Shown here: piece by piece, positions 54,401-62,360 of the stretch | Numbering within the stretch: the first letter of the stretch is position 1 | Layout: each line of letters begins with the position of its first letter | Assembly (NCBI RefSeq): GCF_040833965.1 | Contig: NZ_CP162142.1 | Location: 1,575,001 to 1,639,000, forward strand | Length of the DNA: 64,000 bases | Reading direction: 5' to 3' | Source of the DNA: Leptospira sp. WS39.C2 | Lineage (GTDB): Bacteria; Spirochaetota; Leptospiria; Leptospirales; Leptospiraceae | Made by a program: the position numbers and the translations under genes | Notes under the pieces: model-generated | Told to the model about the DNA's origin: nothing | The model's database searches: none | What the model saw: only the letters and a program-made list of their open reading frames with translations

Positions 54401-54919
54401 AAATTGAACGAGACAAAGGAACTTTTACACAAATGGAAAGGTGTGACATCAAATTTGGGTTTAACATCGGTTTTGGAAATTATCAAAGAATGGGAGAATC
54501 AACTCCTTTCTCCCTCAGACATTCCATTGGTATTATCCGAAATGGAAAAAACTTTCCATTCCTATCGAACAATGGTGTTATCGATTCTGGATAAAAAATC
54601 TGCGAACATTCAATTGGAACATACTGGTTTGCATAAAAATTCGCAAACATCGGAATCTGAGATAAAAAAATCCTTAACGATAGAGGAAACAAATCAAGTG
54701 ATTGGATTAATAGAAAAATGTATCCAATCTTTCCAAAAAGCTAATCTCAATCAAAATGATTGGAATGAAATTAGTTCACTCCTTACTCATACAAAATTCG
54801 AGAAAGATTTAAAGTCTCTCACAAAGTCGATTGATCAGTTTGACTTTGATACTGCAATTCAACTTTTATTCGATTTAAATCAAAATTTAGGAGGCAAATC
54901 CAATGATACAGAATTCTAA
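51479..54919 (+). CDS. MHYT-PAS hybrid sensor histidine kinase
   Basis: 1146 residues. The N-terminal MHYT membrane sensor has MHFIGM (75-80), MHYMGM (138-143) and MHYTGM (207-212), residues thought to bind copper for O2, CO or NO sensing. Two PAS/PAC domains follow (about 275-395 and 400-520). HisKA has His549 in MSHEIRTPMNAIIGF; the ATPase has NAIKFTKDG and DTGIGI. A receiver domain (about 775-900) has Asp830 in LVLMDIQMPEMDG. The C-terminal 250 residues are helical and lack a convincing Hpt histidine. It overlaps the REC-HD-GYP gene by 17 bases, the probable partner. Confidence 0.93.
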   Translation: MDLLHKFFIISPTDVYFVEGTYNAWFVILSIFISILASWISLYLLNRFSEVGNQFSRFAILFTASLSLGGAVWSMHFIGMISFELCTTVTYDKLITSLSILPSFIASFFALRTLSKKRITRFELVSVGILVGAGIGFMHYMGMSAMEMKPKLMYDPILFLVSLIVAIVLSIVSIFIQFRLKNSKLKIRNLYLSLFSGIVMGSAISGMHYTGMAAARFVVPIGTQIDNTTHDQIFLAFLVGFGSLFVIGSAVVTIAFISYKDLFQNLEKSESRLRAIIETAADAIVMINTQGIVQEFNVTAERMFGWSAKDIIGKNVKILMPSPFREEHDGYLSSYLNTGEAKIIGSGRETIALRKDGTTFPIRLAIGHTKLPQDDIFVGLISDISERILIENALKDNEEQLKSFIQNIPGVVYRCLNDEYWTSVFLSDAIYSLSGYPAREFLEPNRIRTFSDIIHPEDREHVSNTIQNAIDISDTFVLNYRIVHKSGDIRWVLEYGGLVYDENKEVKFLDGVILDNTDRRMIEEALIESKEKAEMASITKTTFLANMSHEIRTPMNAIIGFTEVLLADQIPLQQKKHLETIRNSAKSLLRLLNDILNSAKLDKGAVELEIVDFSLLSLVDQVSSTFVMEAKKKGLDFSTQFSSELADYYKGDSLRIRQILTNLIGNAIKFTKDGQINLSVAPNGSSVVFHIHDTGIGIAEDRLEKIFEPFTQADVSMSRKFGGTGLGTTISKQLVELMGGKIWVESKLGEGSDFYFSLPLLKGNLETLIQDKELQPLPNLKVLIVDDVKQNVELIQILLETNGHQVEIANNGLEAFLSFQSNSFDLVLMDIQMPEMDGLEATKQIRIFESNHNLSQTPIIALSASVFEEDKQQAKLAGMNGFVSKPIDVDELYHEISKWIHQNPKDGEKQILKQSEKNLESNENLWELDYPFPEKINWDRGIKIYGNKSKFVSVIQNFLEEQIKSIPNIKLSSLKLNETKELLHKWKGVTSNLGLTSVLEIIKEWENQLLSPSDIPLVLSEMEKTFHSYRTMVLSILDKKSANIQLEHTGLHKNSQTSESEIKKSLTIEETNQVIGLIEKCIQSFQKANLNQNDWNEISSLLTHTKFEKDLKSLTKSIDQFDFDTAIQLLFDLNQNLGGKSNDTEF

Positions 54920-55907
54920 ACCAAAGATTCTCATTATCGACGATGAAGCTACAAACTTACAGATACTCAATGAGATTTTAAAGAATGAATATTCTCTTTT
55001 TTTTGCAAAAGATGCGGAAAAAGGATGGGAACTAGCCAATAATGAATTTCCTGATTTGATATTATTAGATGTTATGATGCCAGAAACAACTGGATATGAT
55101 CTTATCAAAAAATTGAAAGATAACCAGGTTACTAAATTTATCCCAGTAATATTTGTAACTGCTTTAACAGATGTTGGTGATGAAGAAAAAGGTTTCAAAC
55201 TAGGAGCTGTTGATTACATCACAAAACCGGTTAGTCCTTCCATCGTAAAAGCAAGGGTAAAAACACATTTGTCGCTTGTCGACAGTAACGAAGTAAAAAT
55301 CACTCGTTTGCAAATCATCCAACGATTGGGAATGGCATCTGAATACAAAGACAATGAAACAGGAATGCACGTCATTCGCATGAGTCATTATTCAAAAACT
55401 CTTGCACGAGCCATAGGTTATAGCGAAGAAGGTGCTGAAGAAATTTTAAATGCAGCACCTATGCATGATGTTGGTAAAATAGGAATCCCCGATTCCATCA
55501 TCCAAAAACCTGGAAAACTCACAGAAGAAGAATGGCAAATCATGAAACGCCATCCCGAAATTGGGGCGGAGATTATCGGTGACCATCATTCCAGTTTATT
55601 AAAGTTAGCAAAATCAATCGCACTCACACACCACGAAAAATTTGATGGAACAGGGTATCCGTACCAACTCAAAGGAGAAAACATTCCATTGGAAGGACGG
55701 ATCATTGCTATCGCTGACGTTTTTGATGCTCTCACAACCGTTAGGCCTTATAAAAAAGCTTGGGAAGTAGAAGATGCTTTAGGTTATTTACAAAAAGAAT
55801 CGGGAACCCATTTTGACCCTAAATTAGTAAAAGAGTTTTTAACAGTTTTACCTAAAGTTTTGGAAATCAAAGCAGAATGGCCAGAAGATATAGAAAAATC
55901 GAAGTAG
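54903..55907 (+). CDS. Response regulator with HD-GYP cyclic-di-GMP phosphodiesterase domain
   Basis: 334 residues. The receiver (about 8-125) has the acidic pair IIDDE, Asp56 in LILLDVMMPE and the Lys in DYITKP. The HD-GYP domain (about 145-330) keeps the HD pair in PMHDVGKIGIPD, LTHHEKFDGTGYP and IADVFDALTTVRPYK, so it should hydrolyse cyclic-di-GMP. The Shine-Dalgarno GGAGG (about 54890) and start lie in the end of the hybrid kinase gene, so the pair is translated together and the kinase very likely phosphorylates this protein. Confidence 0.95.
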   Translation: MIQNSKPKILIIDDEATNLQILNEILKNEYSLFFAKDAEKGWELANNEFPDLILLDVMMPETTGYDLIKKLKDNQVTKFIPVIFVTALTDVGDEEKGFKLGAVDYITKPVSPSIVKARVKTHLSLVDSNEVKITRLQIIQRLGMASEYKDNETGMHVIRMSHYSKTLARAIGYSEEGAEEILNAAPMHDVGKIGIPDSIIQKPGKLTEEEWQIMKRHPEIGAEIIGDHHSSLLKLAKSIALTHHEKFDGTGYPYQLKGENIPLEGRIIAIADVFDALTTVRPYKKAWEVEDALGYLQKESGTHFDPKLVKEFLTVLPKVLEIKAEWPEDIEKSK

Positions 55908-55957
55908 GGTAAAGATCGGATTGGAATGAATTCCGGAAATTTAAACAAAGCTTATGT

Positions 55958-56689
55958 TTAGTATGCTTTGAATCCTGTTGGCCTTTCTCCACGTTTGTAA
56001 AAATCCATAGCTTTTTTTTCATCTTTTAGCAAACGACTTTTTGCAATGAAACGAACAAACCATGGAATTTGTTTTACTGTTCCACCGGTTGCAATTGCAA
56101 GGAGATATGCTTTTGCACATTTTTCGATTAACTCACAATTATAAATCGCCTTTTCTCTTGTCACACTTGTGATGACCACTTCTTCCCCTAACAAAAATCC
56201 ATTTGCACCGGAAAGAAGATTCTCACTTGCGATTAGATTTCCATTTTGTCCAAGTGGCAATTGGCGGACAGGAGCACCGAGTTGGCGGCATTGTTCATCA
56301 AAAACAAGTGGAAGTGCATGATCAAGATAATGGAGTTTGGAACTCCATGGAGGAGAAAAACGTACTATGGCACCAACATCTTGACGTAAAGAGTAAAGAT
56401 CTGCATGAAAACGAATCGTAGAAGGTAGTGAAATTATGTTTTCATTCTCACCTAACATCGTATTCGGGTTTTGAATGGAATAAATGCCAAGATTAGGCTT
56501 TTGTGATTTTCCTTCCCCTTTTACCATCAGTAAAAATTTACCTTCACCGGGTAAGAGAAAAGATAAACTAACGGATTTGTTTTGGAATAATCCTTTTGTG
56601 TTGAGTCGGTTCCAAAGGTCATGTAATTCTATTTCATTAGGATTCGGATTCTTTTTTTGACTAATTTTCTTTTTTGCTAACTGAATCAT
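55958..56689 (-). CDS. Class II aldolase/adducin-fold protein lacking zinc ligands (pseudo-enzyme)
   Basis: 243 residues. It aligns with the neighbouring class II aldolase over the fold, e.g. FHADLYSLRQDVGAIVRF here against IHASFFTKRPDIQVSLHTH there. The two zinc histidines (HTH) appear as FSP, and the later NHG motif (third His) is ANGF. Without these ligands aldolase or epimerase chemistry is unlikely; it may be a structural or regulatory partner of the intact paralogue. It follows that gene by 34 bases on the same strand. Basic N-terminus KKKISQKKN, no signal. Confidence 0.75.
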   Translation of the reverse strand: MIQLAKKKISQKKNPNPNEIELHDLWNRLNTKGLFQNKSVSLSFLLPGEGKFLLMVKGEGKSQKPNLGIYSIQNPNTMLGENENIISLPSTIRFHADLYSLRQDVGAIVRFSPPWSSKLHYLDHALPLVFDEQCRQLGAPVRQLPLGQNGNLIASENLLSGANGFLLGEEVVITSVTREKAIYNCELIEKCAKAYLLAIATGGTVKQIPWFVRFIAKSRLLKDEKKAMDFYKRGERPTGFKAY

Positions 56690-56723
56690 TTTTGTATCCT
56701 TAAATTTCTAACGAATCTTAAAC

Positions 56724-57374
56724 CTAAAAAACAGATTGGATCTGTTTCATCAATTGTGAATTGAAACTAGTTATTTTTGGATTCGTTTGGATTGATTTCC
56801 GTAAAAAATCCACTGCTTCTTTCTCTATCAATGAAACAGAACGGATTGCGGATTTTAGATCTATGGCTCCACAGACAATTCCATGGTTTTTAAGGAGATA
56901 TCCATTTTCTGTTTTGGAAATTTTTTTCCGAAATGCACTCACAAGAAAAGATGTACCTGATGGTGCATAAGAAACCATTACTAATTTAGTTCCAATTTTT
57001 TCTTTTATCTCTTTTGATTCTAATGTTATATCTTTGCCAAGCAAAGTGATTGCACTTGCAAATGGTTGATGAGTGTGTAAACTTACTTGTATGTCAGGGC
57101 GTTTTGTAAAAAAACTTGCATGGATCCCACTTTCCGTTGTGGGTTGTTTTGTCCCTTCAACCATCTGTAAATTGTCGATCCTTAACACACATAAGTCTTC
57201 TGGTTTCATGGAATAATAATCGCTAGCAGAAGGAGTGACTACCATATAAGTTTCATCAACTCGAACAGCTAAATTGCCTCCAATTCCAGCTAAAAATCCA
57301 ATATCAGCTAACTGGATACAGGCGGTTATCATTTCTTTTTGGATGGATTTGATTTTAGAGCGATTTAGATTCAT
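56724..57374 (-). CDS. Class II aldolase/adducin family protein (zinc site intact)
   Basis: 216 residues from the ATG of MNLNRSKIKSIQKEM; the frame extends upstream across the palindrome but that part is unlikely to be coding. Substrate loop GGNLAVRV, acidic residue in TTESGIHASFF, zinc ligands in SLHTHQPFAS, and KNHGIVCGA with the third His are all present. Relatives are L-fuculose-1-phosphate aldolase, ribulose-5-phosphate 4-epimerase and methylthioribulose-phosphate dehydratase; which applies is not clear. Its ATG lies 31 bases from a perfect 20-bp palindrome, and it heads a two-gene unit with the zinc-less paralogue. Confidence 0.88.
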   Translation of the reverse strand: MNLNRSKIKSIQKEMITACIQLADIGFLAGIGGNLAVRVDETYMVVTPSASDYYSMKPEDLCVLRIDNLQMVEGTKQPTTESGIHASFFTKRPDIQVSLHTHQPFASAITLLGKDITLESKEIKEKIGTKLVMVSYAPSGTSFLVSAFRKKISKTENGYLLKNHGIVCGAIDLKSAIRSVSLIEKEAVDFLRKSIQTNPKITSFNSQLMKQIQSVF

Positions 57375-57404
57375 CAATTGGTCCAGTAATCCTATCTTGC
57401 AAAA

Positions 57405-57424
57405 TAGTCGACAATTGTCGACTA
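57405..57424. promoter_or_regulatory. Perfect 20-bp palindrome upstream of the aldolase pair
   Basis: TAGTCGACAA followed by its exact complement TTGTCGACTA. A related weaker element with GACAAATGTC lies about 60 bases further upstream (near 57490). The spacing relative to the reverse-strand start (31 bases) places it over the likely promoter. GntR-type regulators use similar GTCGAC-containing sites, but no such gene is in the window. Confidence 0.7.
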
Positions 57425-57530
57425 AAAAATTGATGGTCTCGGAAGAAGTTAGGAATTTAAAAATTCTAATAAATTCTAAATTCATTCGACAAATGTCTAC
57501 AAAATTGTAAATTACTCCAGGTTTTCCCTT

Positions 57531-59390
57531 ATGAGACTTACGAACTTAGCTACAATCTTTTCATTTTGCCGACGAATCTTTTCCCATTGGATCGTTAATT
57601 TACTTGGACCAACTGACCAGTTTGTAATGCGCCATCGAATTTTAAATGGCACCTTATTTGCCGGTCTCATTGCCATGCTTGTGGGACTTGGGTCTGAGTT
57701 TTTCCGCGAAGGATTTGAAATGGGCGGATTACTGGCGTTATGGGCTGCGTTTGCTTCCACGATTTTATTCTATTATTTATCACGAGTGAAACGTTATTTT
57801 CAAATTTTGATCATTCCAACCTTTATCATCAGTTCTCTTACTGCTTGTTTGCAAATCAAATACAGTGGTGGGATTGTCAGCGCAAATGTAATGTTATTTG
57901 CACCAATTCTCGTTTTGAATATGTTAATCTTAGGAAAAAGATGGGATAGCATTGCGATTGTATTTTTTGTTTGTTTGTTATTTCTCATAAATGAAATACA
58001 ACAAAGTTTCCCACATTGGTTTTCAGATTATTCCTCTGTAACTGCGAGGAGTGAGGATTTTTTAATCACTGCAGTTTCCATTTTATTATTACTCGGACTA
58101 ATGTTACGTACACTGAATCGTTCCTATGAAGATGCGATCACAGAAGTGAGTCGATTGAAATACCAACAAGATGGTGATTATTATCTAACTTCTCTTCTTA
58201 CAAGACCACTGTCGGGGATTCGGAACCAATCCAAAAATGTTCAATTTTCTTCTTATATCAAACAAAAGAAATCTTTCCAATTTAAGAATAAGGAATACGA
58301 ACTTGGTGGAGATATTTGTGTCACAGACCAAATTGTCCTTCGAGGGCGGAATTATTGTGTTTTTGCAAATGGTGATGCCATGGGAAAATCGATGCAAGGT
58401 GCAGGGGGGGTACTTGTTTTTGGAACTGCATTTCGAGCGCTGATTGAAAGGACCCATCGAGAAGGAATTTTATCCTTATACTTTCCAGAACGTTGGTTAC
58501 ATACTGCCCTAAATGATTTAAATAATGTCTTTGAAGGTTTTGATGGATCAATGTCGATGTCCTTACTTTTAGGACTAGTGGATGAAAAAACAGGGTATAT
58601 GTTTTACATCAATGCGGAACATCCGTTTCCGATCCGTTACCGAGACGGAAAAGCCCATTTCCTTTCAGAACAAGCTACCAATTTTAAATTGGGTATGCAT
58701 AAAGATAGAGCAAGGATCGAAACCTGTTGGATTCGTCCTGGTGATACAATTATTTTAGGGAGTGATGGTCGGGATGATTTAGAAATTGGTTTGGATGCAT
58801 CTCAAACCCGTGTCATCAATTTTGATCATACATCTATCTTGAAACATGTAGAAGAAACAAGGGGTGAAATCACGGAATTAGGAAAGAAGTTACAAACAAT
58901 TGGTGAACTAACCGATGACTTGTCCTTTCTCAGTATTCGCTACCAACCGATTGAAATCCGCCAGACCACATTAGATGCACCTATAATGGAGCAAACAATC
59001 CAACTCCTGAAAGAAAATAAAGATTTGGAGGCATTACAGATCATAGAAGGAGAAAAGAACCAAAATATTGAAAATCCAATTGTTTGGAAGTTATTGTACC
59101 AAGTGTATCGGAAGTTAGGGCAGAATTCATTGGCTGCAAAAGCTGCGGAAACCTTCACAATCCTCCATCCTTCTGCCTTACAAATGATATGGAATGGGGT
59201 AATACAATATGCAAAAGCTGGCATGATTGAAGAATCCATTGATATGGCAGAAAGAATTTATAGTCGAAAACCGGATGTCCTTCCTGTACTAAAAGTCCTC
59301 ATCAAATTGTATAAAAAATCAAAACGCCCCGAACGTGCTGCAGAATACGTAAGTGTTTACCAAAAGTTAAAAGCAAATACAGAAGGATGA
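57531..59390 (+). CDS. Membrane SpoIIE-type PP2C phosphatase with C-terminal TPR repeats
   Basis: 619 residues. About six membrane helices (about 38-185) resemble a MASE-like sensor. The PPM/SpoIIE phosphatase domain (about 225-470) has ELGGDICVTDQIV, NGDAMGKSMQGAGGVLVFG and ILGSDGRDDLE, with the metal-binding Asp residues conserved. The tail (about 480-619) carries TPR-like helices (WKLLYQVYRKLGQNSLAAKA, AGMIEESIDMAERIYSRKPD). Such enzymes dephosphorylate anti-sigma-factor antagonists in partner-switching systems. No STAS or anti-sigma gene is adjacent, so the target must be elsewhere. Divergent from the aldolase operon. Confidence 0.9.
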   Translation: MRLTNLATIFSFCRRIFSHWIVNLLGPTDQFVMRHRILNGTLFAGLIAMLVGLGSEFFREGFEMGGLLALWAAFASTILFYYLSRVKRYFQILIIPTFIISSLTACLQIKYSGGIVSANVMLFAPILVLNMLILGKRWDSIAIVFFVCLLFLINEIQQSFPHWFSDYSSVTARSEDFLITAVSILLLLGLMLRTLNRSYEDAITEVSRLKYQQDGDYYLTSLLTRPLSGIRNQSKNVQFSSYIKQKKSFQFKNKEYELGGDICVTDQIVLRGRNYCVFANGDAMGKSMQGAGGVLVFGTAFRALIERTHREGILSLYFPERWLHTALNDLNNVFEGFDGSMSMSLLLGLVDEKTGYMFYINAEHPFPIRYRDGKAHFLSEQATNFKLGMHKDRARIETCWIRPGDTIILGSDGRDDLEIGLDASQTRVINFDHTSILKHVEETRGEITELGKKLQTIGELTDDLSFLSIRYQPIEIRQTTLDAPIMEQTIQLLKENKDLEALQIIEGEKNQNIENPIVWKLLYQVYRKLGQNSLAAKAAETFTILHPSALQMIWNGVIQYAKAGMIEESIDMAERIYSRKPDVLPVLKVLIKLYKKSKRPERAAEYVSVYQKLKANTEG

Positions 59391-59596
59391 CTTGTTAACT
59401 TAGAATCGAGGATGTGGAATCTATTTTTTTAGACGATTCGATAAAGAAACGTACAATTCTAACAAACTTTCTATCAATCGGAAAGAAATTAGGTTGGATC
59501 AGCTATCGAAAATAAAAATGAATTTACTTTTTAGAATCCAACCATTGTTATCGTTTCCATACGGAAGATCGAACCAATCTTCATAAGGTTACATGT

Positions 59597-59887
59597 ATGG
59601 AAGAAAACGAAACAATAGAAATGCCAGTCGTAATTGAAGAACCTGCTCCTGAAGTAACAGTGGTTGCTAAAAAAGCGGCCCCTAAAAAGAAGAAAGCAGC
59701 GAAAAAGAAAGCGGCTAAGAAAAAAAGAGCTAAAAAAGCAGCTCCTAAGAAGAAAAAGGCAGCTAAAAAGAAAAAAGCGGCTAAGAAAAAAACAAAGAAA
59801 GTAGTTTCTAAAAAGAGACCTGCCAAAAAGAAAACGGCGAAGAAAAAAGCCGGAAAAAAAAGAGCAGCTAAGAAAAAACGACGTTAA
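59597..59887 (+). CDS. Histone H1-like lysine/alanine-rich protein
   Basis: 96 residues. An acidic N-terminus of about 20 residues (EENETIEMPVVIEEPAPEV) is followed by about 70 residues made almost only of Lys, Ala, Pro and Arg in KKAAPKKKKAAKK-like repeats. This is the composition of bacterial H1-like proteins and of the AlgP tail, which bind DNA through charge and can condense the chromosome. The DNA itself is a degenerate repeat and could expand or contract. It stands alone between the phosphatase gene and a long imperfect stem-loop. Confidence 0.82.
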   Translation: MEENETIEMPVVIEEPAPEVTVVAKKAAPKKKKAAKKKAAKKKRAKKAAPKKKKAAKKKKAAKKKTKKVVSKKRPAKKKTAKKKAGKKRAAKKKRR

Positions 59888-59894
59888 ATCTTTT

Positions 59895-59949
59895 GGGATA
59901 ATAGATTCAACGTTTGCCCCATCGGCATTTGTATTGAAACTATTATCCC
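59895..59949. terminator. Long imperfect stem-loop between convergent genes
   Basis: Arms 59895-59910 (GGGATAATAGATTCAA) and 59934-59949 (TTGAAACTATTATCCC) pair over 16 bases with one A-A mismatch; the 23-base loop holds a second small stem TGCC/GGCA. There is no U-tract on either strand. It begins 7 bases after the histone-like stop and may act as a 3'-end stabiliser or bidirectional terminator. Confidence 0.5.
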
Positions 59950-60053
59950 TATCTCAACCAACTTTAGTTTTCAGAAGTTGGAAATCATTCACTGAGAAAC
60001 GTTTAGGGAAAAAATCTCCTTCGTTCACATTGGAAATACAATTCCACTCTCCA

Positions 60054-60890
60054 TTACACTTCGATTCCTTTTGATTTAAGCCATTTTGTTTTCCTAGTTT
60101 CTCCAATCCATCGTAAGAAAGGTGAAAGTTTTCCCATAAGCCAAGGGAATACAGCCACAATCCTCGAAACAAGTCCATCCGAATATGGAACATAGATTTC
60201 TAAATTTCCTGTTTGGATCCCATGTAAAACGGCATCGGCTACTTTTTTGGGTGGTTGGACTTCATTGACCCAATTGAGTGCAGTTCCGCCATGTAATGCC
60301 TCATGTAAGAGCATAGGAGTGTCCACTGCAGCAGGGTAAATGCCCGATATTTTGATGTTTGTGTGTTTCAGTTCTTCATACAATGCTGTTAGGAATCCTC
60401 GGAGTCCAAATTTCCCGGCGGAATAAAGGGAAGAATCGGCAAGAGCTATGATCCCTCCAATGGAAACAATCGAAACAATCGCACCTTTTCCCCTTTTTAC
60501 CATCAAAGGCAATATGCCATGTATGAGTTGGATGGGACTCATTAAATTGATCCACATTTGCCTATGGATGTCTGTAAGGGATTGGGTGGTAAAGGGACCT
60601 TCTTTGGTGTAACCTGCATTATTGATAAGAACATCAATGTCTGGATGGTTTTTCTGTATGGTATCTACCAGTGTTTGGATGTCACTTTGATTTGTTTGGT
60701 CACAAACAAAACATTGGGGTGTTTTCCTTAGTTTGGATTTTACACCTGACATTTTTTCCATGCTGATATCGGATAATAAAAGATCGTAACCTTCTTTGTC
60801 CAATTGGATGGCAATTGCCTCTGCAATAGCACCACCACCACCTGTAATGAGTGCTGTTTTCCGAATTCCGCTGACCATCGATTCTTTCAT
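60054..60890 (-). CDS. SDR family NAD(P)-dependent oxidoreductase
   Basis: 278 residues from the ATG of MKESMVSGIRKTALITGGG, which forms an ATGA overlap with the upstream FMO gene. The cofactor loop is TGGGGAIAEAIAIQL (a GxxxGxG variant with Ala at one Gly), with NNAGYTKEGP, Ser in VSIVSIGG and YSAGKFGLRG (catalytic Tyr and Lys). The C-terminal extension beyond residue 200 (ALHGGTALNWVNEVQPPKKV) resembles fatty-acyl or steroid reductases of the classical family. It probably acts together with the monooxygenase in breakdown of a ketone or lipid-like compound under TetR control. Confidence 0.92.
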   Translation of the reverse strand: MKESMVSGIRKTALITGGGGAIAEAIAIQLDKEGYDLLLSDISMEKMSGVKSKLRKTPQCFVCDQTNQSDIQTLVDTIQKNHPDIDVLINNAGYTKEGPFTTQSLTDIHRQMWINLMSPIQLIHGILPLMVKRGKGAIVSIVSIGGIIALADSSLYSAGKFGLRGFLTALYEELKHTNIKISGIYPAAVDTPMLLHEALHGGTALNWVNEVQPPKKVADAVLHGIQTGNLEIYVPYSDGLVSRIVAVFPWLMGKLSPFLRWIGETRKTKWLKSKGIEV

Positions 60891-62335
60891 TTGGAACCTT
60901 CCAAGATGGAGACTTTTTTGTTTTGAAATGGAAGAGAAGTTGGAGTAGGAGTTTTGAGTCGATTGAATTGTCCAACTTTTAGTTCTGGCCAACCCATTCT
61001 TTTTTGAATTTTCGATCGGTAATTTTTGTAGGCTACCTGGTTTACGTAAACAGAATGCCTTCCCGTATTTAGGTAATGGATATTTCCATTCAGTAATGGA
61101 CGGTCTTTTTGGATGAGTTTGGAAAACTCTATGGCAGAAGGATGGTGATTTTTTTTGGCTTCGATATAAGATGCGATGAGGTTTGCCATTTCATCAAACA
61201 TCTTATAAGCACCACCATCAGTTTCCATATACCCCAAAGCATATAAATTTTCGTAGTTCCGATTGAATAAGGTTAGATAAAGGTCTGGCCTTCCATTTTT
61301 CCACTCAAAGTATTTCTCATCCATATAAGGGATAGACCAGTTGTAACCTGTTGCCAAAATGATAAGGTCGATTTTCTCTTTTGAACCATCTTGAAAGACA
61401 ATAGAATCGCCTTCCAAAGATTCGATATTTGGTTTTGCAATCACATCCCCATGCCTTAAATTATGAATTAATTGGTCATTGATGATAGGATGTGTTTCAA
61501 ATATTTTATGATCAGGTGCTGGAAGCCCAAGTTTTGTAAGGTCACCCACTAGGAATTTTAATAATTTCCCAAAAACCAATTGTGAAATCCAATTGGGTAT
61601 AAAGTGAGCTCCGTCACCAAATACATCTGCTGGTTTTCCAAGGATATGTTTGGGAATAAAATGATACCCTCGTCTCACACTGATGAAAGCCTGTTCTGCA
61701 TTGGCACCAGCATCACAAGCAATATCGCATCCCGAATTCCCTGCACCAACAACTAAGACTCGTTTTCCTTTAAATAGGTTTGGTGATTTATAATGTACAC
61801 TATGTAATATTTGTCCCTTAAAAGTTTCTTCCCCTTTGAGTTTTGGTTGGTTTGGAGACCAAGTGATCCCAGTCGCACAAACGATCCCTTGGAAGAGATA
61901 GGTTTCGTTTGTGTTTGTCTTCACGATCCATTTTTCACCCGATTGTGTAATTTCTTTGATACTTGTATGAAAGTGAATGAACGGGTATAAGTTAAAATCT
62001 TTGGCAAAATTTCGGTGGTACATCAAAATTTGGCGGTTGGATGGATAGTCGGGGAAATCACTTGGCATTGGGTAATCGAAATAATTAGAAAAATACTTCG
62101 ATGAGATAAAGTGAGCACTTTCATACATGGGAGAACCTGGATTTTGGATATCCCATATCCCACCCACATCGTTGTGTTTTTCGAATACCACAAAAGGAAT
62201 TCCTTTTGCAAGTAATGACCTGGCCATGGTTAAACCCGCAGGCCCCGCGCCAATGATACAAATTGTATCAGACTTATCTATGATCCCTTTGGAATTTGTT
62301 TCCTGTTTAGTTTTTTGTTCCATTCTGCTATCCAT
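60887..62335 (-). CDS. Flavin-containing monooxygenase (FMO/Baeyer-Villiger type)
   Basis: 482 residues. FAD-binding motif CIIGAGPAGLTMARSLLAKG near residue 27, NADPH-binding VLVVGAGNSGCDIACDAG near residue 200 and the FMO fingerprint FKGQILHSVHYKS are all seen; ATG in VCATGITWSPN is the linker motif. The enzyme inserts one oxygen from O2 into a substrate (N- or S-oxidation or Baeyer-Villiger). The first ATG (62333-62335) lies on the edge of a 27-bp palindrome; Met5 at 62323 is the alternative start. It overlaps the following SDR gene by four bases and faces a TetR gene, so it is probably a TetR-controlled catabolic pair. Confidence 0.92.
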   Translation of the reverse strand: MDSRMEQKTKQETNSKGIIDKSDTICIIGAGPAGLTMARSLLAKGIPFVVFEKHNDVGGIWDIQNPGSPMYESAHFISSKYFSNYFDYPMPSDFPDYPSNRQILMYHRNFAKDFNLYPFIHFHTSIKEITQSGEKWIVKTNTNETYLFQGIVCATGITWSPNQPKLKGEETFKGQILHSVHYKSPNLFKGKRVLVVGAGNSGCDIACDAGANAEQAFISVRRGYHFIPKHILGKPADVFGDGAHFIPNWISQLVFGKLLKFLVGDLTKLGLPAPDHKIFETHPIINDQLIHNLRHGDVIAKPNIESLEGDSIVFQDGSKEKIDLIILATGYNWSIPYMDEKYFEWKNGRPDLYLTLFNRNYENLYALGYMETDGGAYKMFDEMANLIASYIEAKKNHHPSAIEFSKLIQKDRPLLNGNIHYLNTGRHSVYVNQVAYKNYRSKIQKRMGWPELKVGQFNRLKTPTPTSLPFQNKKVSILEGSK

Positions 62336-62360
62336 TTATATGATCATTGATCATATAAAT
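62334..62360. promoter_or_regulatory. 27-bp perfect palindrome, candidate TetR operator
   Basis: The 13-base arm ATTTATATGATCA (62334-62346), a central T, and the exact complement TGATCATATAAAT (62348-62360). A partial second copy, CATTGATCATAAAT, begins at 62366. It lies between the FMO and TetR genes and touches the FMO start codon. Confidence 0.8.
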
